Positions 21,210 to 32,454 of a stretch of 64,000 bases of DNA are shown one piece after another (position 1 is the first letter of the stretch; every line of letters starts with the position of its first letter). The notes beneath the pieces are model-generated. The model saw only the letters and a program-made list of their open reading frames with translations. It made no database searches and was not told where the DNA came from. This DNA is from Bigelowiella natans CCMP2755 (Eukaryota; Cercozoa; Chlorarachniophyceae), in assembly GCA_000320545.1 (NCBI GenBank), contig ADNK01003099.1, forward strand, positions 22,121-86,120, written 5' to 3'. The translations under genes were made by a program, and so were the position numbers.

Positions 21210-22936
21210 ATGGCGTTATCGTGGATCTTTATCCTAGTAATATGTTTACGGGTATCGAATGCGCAACGATACCAGGACAGCATGGGATTCATGAACGGTG
21301 ATCCCTTCGCAGATAACAATGAAGAGGTTCCAAACGGTAAAGATTTGTTCCAGATTCTCCAGGAGAGAAATTTGGACGGAAACACTGCGAGAGACAATAC
21401 TACGGATTCCAGAAATAGGTACTGAACGTTTGTTGTGTGCAAGTTAGCCCATGCTGAGACATATGGAATTTGATTTTCAGCGAAAAAGTTACTGCTCATG
21501 AGCACTTCGAAAACCTATTTGATAAGCTCAAGGGTTTCCAAGGCCGTCGTACAACATTTGACGACGTTGTAAAATCTAGTGATACGCAGCGAAAGCGATC
21601 TTCGAAGAGTAGAAGTGGGAAGAAAATAAAGAAATTTGGGTTTGGAGGGAAGACCAGATCGTCTTCAGCGTCTTCCGCGGGGAGGAAAAGCTCTGTGCGT
21701 AGAGCAACCAAGCCTTCGGGGGGGCGGCGGGAGATAGACGAAGACGACATTTTGCAAGGGTTATCTGGCTTATCTGAGAGGCTATCTTTGCCTGGCTCCG
21801 AAATTAATATGCGGCGCAAACCAAACTTCCGATCACTTAACCCCCGACTTAAGGCAACTGCCGCTCAAAGTCAGGATTCAGTCGTCACGACTGAAAACCC
21901 GCTCGGTGAAGATATCCCGTTGAAAGATAACGCAGATTATAACGATCCTCTTGGAGATCTTTTTGCCGCTGGGAGAAATGAAGACGAAACTCAAGATAAA
22001 ACGAAAACGCTATCGGGCCTTTCTGAGAGTGTGATACCGGAAGGCCCAATGAAAAACCAGGAAACACTGGCGAAGGGAAGCCCTACAATAGAAAATGTGG
22101 CGGAAAACCCAAACAAAGAATTAAAACAAACTGTAGAGGAAGTGAAGGATCCAAAGAAAATCGTGAATGGTACTGAAATCGGGGCAGAGAAACAGGCCAA
22201 GAAAAACCCAAACAAGGATGTGGACGCGAAGCGAGAAAAAGAGTTTGACTCTCCTCCGGAGGAAGTGGTCACAGTAAAGACCTCGAATGTGGTGGTCTCT
22301 GAGGAAAATAAAAATACTAGCATTACAGGTGCATCCTCCGTGTCAAGTAGCACACAGAGGAAAGAACCGGCGGCTGCCAGGATAGAAAAGGACGACGGAG
22401 AGCTGAAGAAACAACGAGAATCTAGCGAAGACGATAGCATGCTATCGCTTCCTAGTGGTCTCATAAGCTCAGATAGAGCGTTTGAACTGAAAAAAGCCTC
22501 CTCAGGTGCAGCAATGTCTACCGGAAAAGGTGTAGAGGAGGAGGACAACTCGGTCATAAACAATGAAGAGGATCTTCCGTCGCCTTTCAGCAAAGTAGAA
22601 GACATGAATGGTGGCAGCAATGAAGGTGGAGATGCGACACCATTGTCCCTTGAAAAGATATCATCATCCAAGTCTCCGATGATGGCAAACGAAGTGACGG
22701 GGAGAACAGAATATGGAAATATTTTCGGGCGGGAAAATGCAGACGCCTCTGGGAGTACTAGTGGTGGTGCCCCACCGTTGGACCCAGCAAGCCGCGAAGC
22801 GGTTAAGAGCAATGCCAAGCAGGATGTACCTTTTGGCATGACAACACCAAATATGCACTCAAGTACAGTTCCAGCGGAAATTTCAATTCCTACCTCCGTG
22901 TCGGCTCTAGTTTGGCTCTCAATAGGTTTTTTCTGA
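21210..22936 (+). CDS. Secreted, possibly GPI-anchored low-complexity protein, 554 aa
   Basis: Two exons, 21210-21418 and 21481-22936, separated by a 62-nt GT-AG intron that keeps frame (AG|C codon). The N-terminus is a clear signal peptide (M-A-L-S-W-I-F-I-L-V-I-C-L-R-V-S-N-A-Q). The C-terminus is a short hydrophobic stretch ending in I-G-F-F, preceded by small residues, as in a GPI-attachment signal or a C-terminal anchor. Between them the chain is rich in Ser, Lys, Glu and Asn, contains an R/K-S-S basic block (about residues 105-160) and several N-x-S/T sequons, and looks disordered. A cell-surface or wall role is inferred from layout only. No homologous family recognised. Confidence 0.7.
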
Positions 22937-22974
22937 TGAAGTAGTAGTAAAGACGGCATCTTAGTTTATAATAT

Positions 22975-24326
22975 ATGTATGTAACCACAGGTGTCACCAT
23001 GACTTTTATTTGCTGCGCGGCCAGTTTGGTTCTCTGCGCTTCAATGTCAAGCAAGACAAACAAGCCAAGCGGAATGGGGGGGGTGAGCAGCTCATGGGGA
23101 AGTATGCATGGTACTTCGGCGGGTGCGGGGCGAAAGTCTTCCGGTGATCTTGAGCTTGGAGTAACCTCATTCGGTAACTCAAGTTTCTGTGGTGGGGGGG
23201 GAGGAGGAGACCCATCACCTTCAAAGCCAAGGAAACGGAGGTATGTTAAACAGGAACTTCAACCAGCTATTACATTGTTGGATACGGCTACTTCTCCTCG
23301 GAGTCAGCAGCAAACGCCGCACAGCAGCACCGTAGAGCTTGGAGAGAATAGTAGTAGTAGCAGTAGTAATAGTAATCTCAAGCAAAATGCATTTATGCAA
23401 GTCAAAGCCCATCAAAGCTCCAGTTCTTTGACGACGACGACGACGACTTTGTCCAAGCAGGGTGTTCGAGAAAACAGCTCGACGATTCCAAAAATAAGTA
23501 GTGCAGAAGAAGAAAAGAAAACAAAAGAAAGGGTTCCTCGTCCCGAGCCGGGAGAAATTAAGAGAAGCTTGGGAAGCTCAAGTCAAAGCAGATCTAATGG
23601 TGGCACTCGTGCGCGCGCATCTACCGCACCTGCATCTGCAGACAATGCGAAAGCTTCTCGAAATCGCGCAATACGATTTGAAAAGCTATGGGGCGCAAAA
23701 GACCTTCAATCAAAGAAAATCACGGTAGCTGTCGGAGCTATTAAGGTTGCCGTTCTATGCAAGTCTTTAACACGGGCAGGATTTGCAATTGTAGCCTCTG
23801 GTAATAACTCCAAACAAATGATCTCTAGTTTTAAACAAAGCTGTCTCACATTGTTTGTTTTGCTTTCGAACGAAAGCTTGATAATCCTTACGAAAACTGC
23901 TTATGTTTATTCAGGACAGGTTGATGGACTTTGTAAGGTGTACTGCATAATGGAGTCTCCACAGAATAAAAAGTAATAATACTTTCTAATACTATTCTTG
24001 CGGTGTTTGATACCTTTCGGTTTTCCCAATTAAGGTGTGTGTTACATGAGATCCTCGGGCAAAAGGATGGAAATTTAAAGGTTCAATGTTATAAAACTAT
24101 GATGATAGTGAGGGGTAGTGTAAGCACGGATATTGTCGAACCCAAATATCACATATTTACTTCAGATACTTGGGAAGAGTATGGACAACGGCGAGTTAAT
24201 ATCTTCACTTTCGCACATAAGAGGAGTAATTCTTGGGCATGTGTCGCGTTGATCAGAGTGCTAATGGATATATTAGTATACTGTTGTTATCAAAGTCTTA
24301 GAAATATTCGTGCACTGCGCACATAG
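22975..24326 (+). CDS. Ser-rich low-complexity protein, five exons
   Basis: Phase-consistent model: 22975-23745, 23915-23937, 24035-24080, 24166-24194, 24257-24326, giving up to 312 aa. ATGs at 22975, 22999 and 23044 are all possible. The one at 22999 gives a hydrophobic signal-like start; the one at 23044 starts in polar sequence. Exon 1 is Ser/Gly/Thr/Lys-rich with a P-R-K-R-R cluster that could be nuclear. The last four exons encode a compact helix-like tail containing D-R-L-M-D-F-V-R-C-V-L-H-E-I-L. A donor at 23722 instead of 23745 would also keep frame. No family recognised. It lies 38 bp after the previous gene on the same strand. Confidence 0.5.
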
Positions 24327-24863
24327 TAGTACTATTTCGCTTCATAATAGCAGTGCCTGTGCATGCACGGCCATGTACACGCGTACATATCATATATCTG
24401 CTACACTATAGTATACACGTGCTAGGGTGTATATACATGTAATGTGTAAGTACACATGTGCGTATAATACGTCTGTACGAAGCAAATTAACAAAACTAGC
24501 AGCTACGTTATCCTGCTGAGAGTAGAACATACAGCATTGAATCCATAACAAGAAATGATGAATGAACAAGCAAGTGCATGTACACACGCCATGGTTACCA
24601 TGTAGCAGACGCAAGCATGTATCTAGACGGTTGCTTGCCAAGCAAGTAGCCACACATAGTGGGATGAAATTCATTTTCAAATCACAATTTTTCCATGAAA
24701 CACACGATTCACTGTGCAATCATGCATCGTCCTTCGGATCATGATCGGGCCCATTGATGGTGGAATCCGAACGTCACAAGCATGATGGCCTGTGGTGTGT
24801 CTTTTATTGCAACTGCACGTGTGCTGATAAGGGCTAGAGGGGAATGAAGCGACCGTGCATCCA

Positions 24864-26258
24864 TCATCGTTGCACAACCTTTTTATCGAATTCATTGAGT
24901 TGCTCGATGAATCCCTTGTTGGGGTCCACAATGGGTCTCTTTTCACGAACTAATGCAAGTATAAGTAATCGAAACTTCCAAGTGTTGCTACATCATGGAT
25001 GCGCGCCATCTGTGGTGTCGGCAATCTTGGCAAATTCATGCTGTCACGTGGACAATGCACAGAGGAAGATGCCACGTGCGATGCATGTGGCATCCTGAAG
25101 GACATGGATCATCTCCTGCAATGTCCAATGCATGGTCGAGAACAAATCAGATTGCGCAATCAAATGCGCGCGATCATGAATCGCAACGACGACACGAACC
25201 GGTTGACAAAGGCTGAAATTGAATCCAGAACTGCTGCGCGCAGTGCGCGGCAACATCGGTCGCATGAGGACGCTTTCAAATGCATGAAACACATTGTGGC
25301 AGAAACCAACAGATGCAACATTAGCGCTGTAGCCGCTGCATTGCACAGCTACATCAGGATGACCATTGAAAAAATTTGATTCTTCATCACATCCGTCTCA
25401 TAAGTAATCGTTCGTATGGCTAATAGAATGGATCAAATAACATTAATATTGGAAAATAAGAGCGTGAGTTAGGTTTCACATACCAAACTCAAGGGCTTCC
25501 TGTGCGCTGAGATTTTTCGTCTCCATCAGCCAAGCGCACACAACTGTCACTGATCGAGACACTCCCTATTAGGAAAGTAATAAAAGTGCCTGTTAATGCG
25601 GACTTCAGACTGCTTAGTGCCACACGAACCTGATGGCAGTGTATTAATATGCTTGGAAATTGACCGCGAGCTTTATCTCCAGTGGTTTCTAGCAGATTCG
25701 ATCTGTGATAAGCTGATCTTGCAGCTTTGATGAAATTGAAGCAAGCAGGAAAATGCATGATCAAGTTCTCGTGTTCATGGTCCTCCACCTCGATGACCTT
25801 GTAAGAAAACTCGGCCGGGAAGTAACAAGGGACATTGTCGCTAACATTAAGAATCCACCTTTACACAAAAGGATTGTCAACAGCACTTCTAAGTTCCTCA
25901 AATCATGTTTTTACTCGACTCTGTGTTGTATCAGAAGCTCGTGACTCGCCGCAGCTTTCTCGCCCCCCAGCAGTAGGTATGGAAGGATCTTCGAAACCTG
26001 CGGTTCTGAGAATGCAGCAAGTGTTTAGATCCATTACGAGCTGGCTAAGCTGTAACGGGGTAGTAGAAAACCTTTTTGCTCTCCCGATTGAATGTTGTCC
26101 AAGACTCTCTGACGTCGTTCTTCAAGTCTTCGTGTTTTATCCTCTTCACTCCGAGCCTTCTCCCTTCGCCGCTTCTGGAGTGCTTCCAAATACTCAGTAC
26201 GAACTCGTTCGACTTCTCTATCAAGATCGGACATGAATAAAGACATACATCCCCCCAT
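24864..26258 (-). CDS. Dual-specificity protein phosphatase with N-terminal coiled coil, 224 aa
   Basis: Exons on the minus strand: 26072-26258, 25915-26005, 25630-25858, 25484-25565, 24864-24949. All junctions are GT-AG and phases match. The catalytic loop H-C-H-Q-G-V-S-R-S is split by intron 3 and fits the HCxxGxxR signature of the Cys-phosphatase superfamily; Cys is the nucleophile. The downstream helix and the tail R-E-K-R-P-I-V-D-P-N-K-G-F are typical of small DUSPs, and the general-acid loop lies near V-E-D-H-E-H-E-N. Residues 9-60 are highly charged and helix-forming. The start follows an in-frame TGA directly and reads M-G-G-C-M-S, a classic N-myristoylation signal with a nearby palmitoylatable Cys, so membrane association is inferred. 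The first three introns are 56-66 nt. The fourth is 534 nt because it holds a LINE fragment. Confidence 0.85.
24990..25402 (+). mobile_element. LINE (non-LTR retrotransposon) 3' fragment
   Basis: An open frame at 24999-25379 encodes a C-terminal LINE segment with C-D-A-C-G...D-H-L-L-Q-C-P-M-H. This is the CCHC-type knuckle found after the RT domain of many non-LTR elements. It ends in I-E-K-I and a short 3' end. It lies within the last intron of the phosphatase gene, in antisense. A related 3' tail occurs at about 33265-33340, and the terminal motif ACATCCGTCTCATA recurs at 29492. The copy is 5'-truncated; the RT core is absent. Confidence 0.6.
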
Positions 26259-26569
26259 TCACAAATAGGCTCCGGTTTGGTGATAGGGAGGGGCGTCTGG
26301 GGCGGGGGAAGAAAGATCGTCACGTTCTATGAATACTCGAACAATCGCTGCAACATAAGCAACAACATGTACTATTTTCGGACAGAAATTTACATGAAAA
26401 ACATCCACGGCTCATTGCCGCGCATTTTTGGCACTGATCGATAGGCAATAATTCCCATGATTCCTATCCTGCGACATCATCTAAGCATTGTCGCAATTAA
26501 CTTTTGACAGATTCTTTCACAACATCTTCGCCTCGGCTACCCACTCAACGAAAACGTGTCGGGCGGACC

Positions 26570-27786
26570 ATGGCATTTGCTAGAGCAGCATTGCGCCTAC
26601 GCAGGTCCCTAGCCTCATCGCCATCGTCTGGTTGCAACCTTTCTCTTTCACGGAGGGGGAGAAGGAGGAGAATGGGGAGAGAAATACCGTTTTCGACGAA
26701 ACCGAGTCCGCCTAGTATGCCGGCCGGAGTGGAGATGAGCTCATCATCATCATCTTCGCCCTCATTTTCTGCTAAAGATATTAAGCAGAAAGTGGAGTAT
26801 GCTCGATCCAAAAGGGAAGAGCAGGGTATCCGTCTCACCAAACTAGAAGATAGGCTGGCAGATTTCCTCGAAATGTGTTTCTTCGTACGCGACGCAGAAG
26901 CATTCCGAGAGCTGCAAAAGTTTCGAGACCGCATGAGGGGGTCATGTCTCGTAATGGATGATAGAAGAGTCTTAGAAAAGCTGCATAAGGCGTATATAGC
27001 GACTTGTGGGTTGAATGGAGAGTTTGAACTCGCCAGCAGGGGCTTTTTCGTGATGACGGCAGAGGTACAAGCATCGATTGGTGAAACACTTTCCCCAGCA
27101 GCCCTTAAACGAACAAATTGCTTTGATTTTCAGGACAATATTAGAGCAGAAAGCGATGTTTTCAGAACGATAATAAACTCTTGTTTACGCTCTCATGGTG
27201 GGAGGGTTCCGAAACCGGACCTAGCTGACGAATGGGTGAAGCTAGCAACAACCTCATTTGACTGCAAGCTTCCCAAGGTAGGAATGAATAGTGCCATTGC
27301 TTCATCAATGATTGGGGACTTGATATCCTTAATCAAAAGACGAAGCTATAACCCACTCGGACTCATTGTCTGCTGCCTTACGTAGGAAAGTTACGAGAAG
27401 GTATTACGGGGACTAGCGCTCATAAAAGTCTCGAAACAAGTAAGAAAGAAATGTACTGCCAACTCCACGTGATGTGGGTGGTAAATATGCTACTAGTAAT
27501 ACATCAACGCTAAAAAATCCACTGCTAGATCATTTTCGGCTTCCTGAGCACACTGCTATTCCGTTTTGGTAACCTCTTCGATCGTACCCTAGAATCACGA
27601 TGCGTGGGTGGCACGAGTGAGAGAATACGTGCAAACGCTACTGCAAAACCAATTGAGACGGCAGGTCAGTCAGTCATCTTATATTAGCGAACTAGATAAT
27701 CCACAAACGACTAATCATACAGCTACTTATACTACGGCTACTGCCTCCTTCGGTGCCATTGTTTCTCAAACGACGTCGTCTGTTGG

Positions 27787-27829
<43 letters not shown>

Positions 27830-29435
27830 TATCAGACTGTATCACGACTTCTGGAGAATATCATCCGGTAAGTACAGTACGACTACATGTTATTGGCATA
27901 TTCATTAGGGTAAAAACGTGCCTGGAGCAAAACAACGGAACACTTGGAAATTCGCAAAAATAAAATGTGTCCGCCCTCTCCTATTCCCCTCATTCCATCT
28001 TTGTGACTACAACTAAGATGTGGGATCGATCCCTCTGGACTACTGGACGACGTGCTAGCAACACCTCCCAAGGCTGGCGTCAAAGACTACAAGCTTAAGA
28101 AAAATCACTGGACGCGGGTATGTGCCGTGCGAAAAAGAAGAAGAAGAAGCAAAAGACGCTGTGTGCGTTTGGCTGATACTGTGTTAAACGACGACGACTT
28201 TTGAGATAATTAACCCTACTGTCATCATCAGAGCGTGAATATGCTCGCAGAGGCATACGCTAGGGCGGGCAGTCTCGATAAGTCTCGGATGTGGGCAGAG
28301 AAGCTAGATAGTAAGCAAGTGTGGAAAACAACAGGCACCACCGAACCACCCTCTCTGCCTCTGCTGTCACCTGCGACATCGTGAAAATACACTTGCTCTT
28401 ATGCTTATCTACTACTGCCGATTATAATAATAATATAATAATAATAATTACGATAATGATCATGATGATGGTGATGACGATGTTTCTCAGGAAGTTAAAG
28501 ATTTCGTTGTCTTCAGCGTCATCAACACGCTGTGCAGGAGAGGAGAGGTACACCGTATTCATCACCCCTTCTGTTTTCCACACACCCCTTTCTTCGCGGA
28601 AGCTTGAGCATTCTCTTACTGAAGAAGGGCGTCGCGGAAATATTTGTCAGATGGAGAAAGCATACGTGCATTGGGAGACGGCGAAGAAGGAGCATGATGG
28701 TGATCGCAAGAAGGAGGGAGGCGAGGGGGGGGGGCACAACCAAGCAAAGCAGCTGATATCGGAGATCAGATTCAACGTCGAAATGATAAAAGGGTATTTA
28801 AATCGCTTCTACACTGAGAGTGATAAGTCCTCATGGAAGAGATTGGACGAGTATGATGACGTGAAGATGGCAAAGACGGTACTTTTGAAGATAATTAACC
28901 TTGCTACCCATCATACCGTTCCCCCCCCACCTGCCGCTTCAACCGACCGAAGCTCCACCGCTAGCATAAGAAGTACCCAGGAGGGGGGTGGCCCTGACGA
29001 TTCGTCGTTACTTCAAGAATCGGAAAGACAAACTGTGCACCGACTAGTAACAAGGTGCTGCTTTCATGGGAAAGTGGCGAAACAAGAAGAAGAAGAAGAA
29101 AAGAAAAAGAAAAAGAAGAAGTAGATATAGAGACGATGAACGAAGGAACTTAGAGAGCAAAGGGAGACGACGCAGAAGTAGAGGGTAGGGACGAGGGTAA
29201 GAAAAGGGGGTCAGGAGGAGGCCCATGGCGAGCTGTTTGTAGCGATGATGCGAATAATAATAGCGACCAACAATAGGAGTGTGGAAGGCCTTTTCCGATT
29301 GCTGGCAAAGAAAGGAATGGTGCGCGAAATGGACGAATGGCTGGATATGATGAAGCCTCTCAAGTAGCCTTTGAACCCCTCACTTCCTAGCAAGGATGCA
29401 AACACACCATTTCGCTACATACCTGCAACATATAA

Positions 29436-29473
<38 letters not shown>

Positions 29474-29509
29474 TATATGTATGAATTCATTACATCCGTC
29501 TCATATGTA

Positions 29510-29554
<45 letters not shown>

Positions 29555-31843
29555 TATATTTATATTATATTGTGATATCTGCCCTGAATTGGCCATCTTT
29601 TATGGAATACTGACGGGTCGCCTTCCTCTTTCCCTGCTATGGATTATTCTATGGCCTTAGGATGGAGATCAGCAGTACCACCTTCAAGTACATTCTTCTA
29701 GCATTAGTGAGAGCATCTGAAGTAGTCTCAGGAGGAGGAAGAGGAGGAGGAGGGGCGGCGGGGGGGGGGGGGGATACAGAGGAGAAAGGCGAGCGTAGAG
29801 ATCAACTCGAGGTCTTCGCCGACAAGGCTCTCAAATGGAAGGCGCTCAGGGAAGACCAAGGGTGAGAAGAAGATGTATTGCTTTATTATGAGCATGCACA
29901 ACACATACACACTCAAGAGGCTGAGGCCATAGTTTTTAGATACGAACATCAAAGGACGGCGAAGGTGGTAAAATTCGCTGTAACTCTCACACCGTCGTTA
30001 TCATCATCATCTTCATCATCATCACCATCATCATCACCATCATCATCACGTTACTATGTCTGCTGCCTTCAGAGCGGCGATCAGTGCGGGGAACTTCAGT
30101 AATATGGTGATAGTGCAGATAAAGGCCTCGCGGCTAGACAAGGCTCAGCAGCTAATACTGGAGATGGAGAAGGTGGTATTGCTCACCTTCCACGGATGGT
30201 GATCTTGCTGCTATTTTTGAAATAAATATGGCTTGATTGTCGATGTCTTTTCTTATCTCTTTAACAAAGTCTTCCCCCCCCCCCACACTCCCTTCTCGTT
30301 GTTTTTTGCTCTGTATTTCTAGAAAGGGCTGCAGCCCACCAAGCAAGTTCTGTTTGAGCTAGCTTTCCGGTGGGTGGCCAAAGATGCACTCACAAGGGGA
30401 GGGGAGTGGAGGGGGGGGGGGGGGGGGGGGTATATCGAGGGAGAGACAATAAGAAGTACGTACACTTATGGAAGAGATAATGGCGTAAAGGAAGAGATGG
30501 CAGGGCTATTTGAATTCCATCAAAGGAAGAATTGCCTGGATGTGTCGTTGGGGTACAAAGGAGGATGATGCTCAAGATTATATGTTCTTAATAAACACTA
30601 AAGCTGCTGCTGCTGCCACCGCATGTAGGCACTATGAATTGGGAGATCATGAGACCGCGAAATTGGTAATATTAGGTGCTGAGAGAACAGTGGGTGATAG
30701 TGAGGGGAGAGAATGAAGGCACAGTATTAGATACTCACATAGAAGGGGCGGAGCAGCCCATTTTGGTGTTTTTCCCGCCTCGTGATGAACGTTGGTAAAT
30801 ACTGGTTACGTTCAGTGTTTGGAAGAAATGCACAAGTTAGCCGGGCGAGTCGATAACAAGGTACTCGCACAGGAAGGGCCTCCTCCTCCTCCTCTTTCTC
30901 CTCCTCCTCATTCAAAACAGCAATCTCAGCATATTCTCTGATGTATATTCGTGCAAGGATTCTGCTACCATCAGTATCATCATCATCATCATTATCATCA
31001 TCATTGTCATTATCATCATCATCATCATCATCGTCACTATCATCCTCAGGGTGTGAGCCAAGGCTTTACAGATCTTCTACGCACAGTAGCAGACAGCCAC
31101 TATCTTCATCATACACGAAACTTCCGAGAGTAAGTGTTTCGTGCATGATAGAAAAGAAGGGGGGGGTGGGGGGGGGTGAATAAAAGGAAGGACAACCATA
31201 TATCTAGTCACAGGGTCCATATTCATCGAAAATTGAATAAGAGAATTGTTTCTTTTTTCCTTCGTTCAGGTACAACACGCTCATCACAGACGCAGCGAGG
31301 GAGGTAGTGAAGAAGAAGAAGAAGAAGAAGAAGAAGAAGAAGAGGAAGATAGGCAACCTCTTGATGAAAAGGGGACACGATAACATCGATAATAAGAATA
31401 GCAGTCACCATCGTGATAAACATGATGATAACGGCCACTACTTTGAGTAATATGGGGCTAGACGCTGTCATTGAGAATGGTTTTATCTCTCCATCTCTAC
31501 CCCCCCCCCCCCCCCTCTCGTAATCAAACATGTGCACGCGCCCAATCAATGCACCCGCATGCCATTTGTCATCGCCTATACCATAATTTTTCGCACGTTA
31601 CGATGCTGCCTCCTCTCCATCCGTTTGCCCTCACCCACCGACATGGACAACTACACAGGGGGGGGTGGAGGAGGTCTTGGAATGGGTGGAAGAGATGCGG
31701 TACCGAGGCCAGGAACCAAACGCCAAGACGTACAACGGCATTCTAAGCTCTTACATGAATCGAGATGACCTTCCTATGGTGCTGGAGATCTTCCAAGCTA
31801 TGCAGGTGGCTCGTTGTATTGCATCGCTGCTCTGCTTAAATCT

Positions 31844-31887
<44 letters not shown>

Positions 31888-32177
31888 GGTCGCAATAAAT
31901 CGATGCTCATGCGCTCCCCCCCCCCTCCCCCCCGCTGCCTTGGTTAGGATGAGGAGGGAATAACACCTGACAAAGCAACTTACTCTATTTTGATGACGGC
32001 CTACGCTAATGGAGGGCTTCTTCTTGAGGCAGAGGGCCTATTGAGTGCGTTGGAGATTAGATAAAGAAGACCAAGAAGAAGACGATGATGATGATAATGA
32101 TGATTATGATGATGAGAAAATGAAGGGTGATGAAAATAATGATTTGAGGTGTCTTCTCATGATCTGGGAGCTTGGAG

Positions 32178-32224
<47 letters not shown>

Positions 32225-32423
32225 TAACACTCAATAATGAAGTATATAAAGTATACATATTTCATCGGTCAAACCTCTAGCCGTGCCACTTTTTCTTCTT
32301 TTTCTTCTTCTTTTTCTTCTTCTTCTTCTTCTTCTTCTTCTTCTTCTTCTTCCCTTACTCTTGCTCCCCACCCTCCTCCACGCAACACCATCCGTTGATA
32401 AGGGTGATAAATAATAAATAAAT

Positions 32424-32454
<31 letters not shown>

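Noticed and set aside
25753-25944. Plus-strand open frame over the phosphatase
   Set aside because: It is the antisense shadow of exons that assemble into a DUSP with the HCxxGxSRS loop on the minus strand.
30958-31046. Regular short repeats as a CRISPR array
   Set aside because: These are triplet microsatellites without spacers, in a spliced eukaryotic gene.
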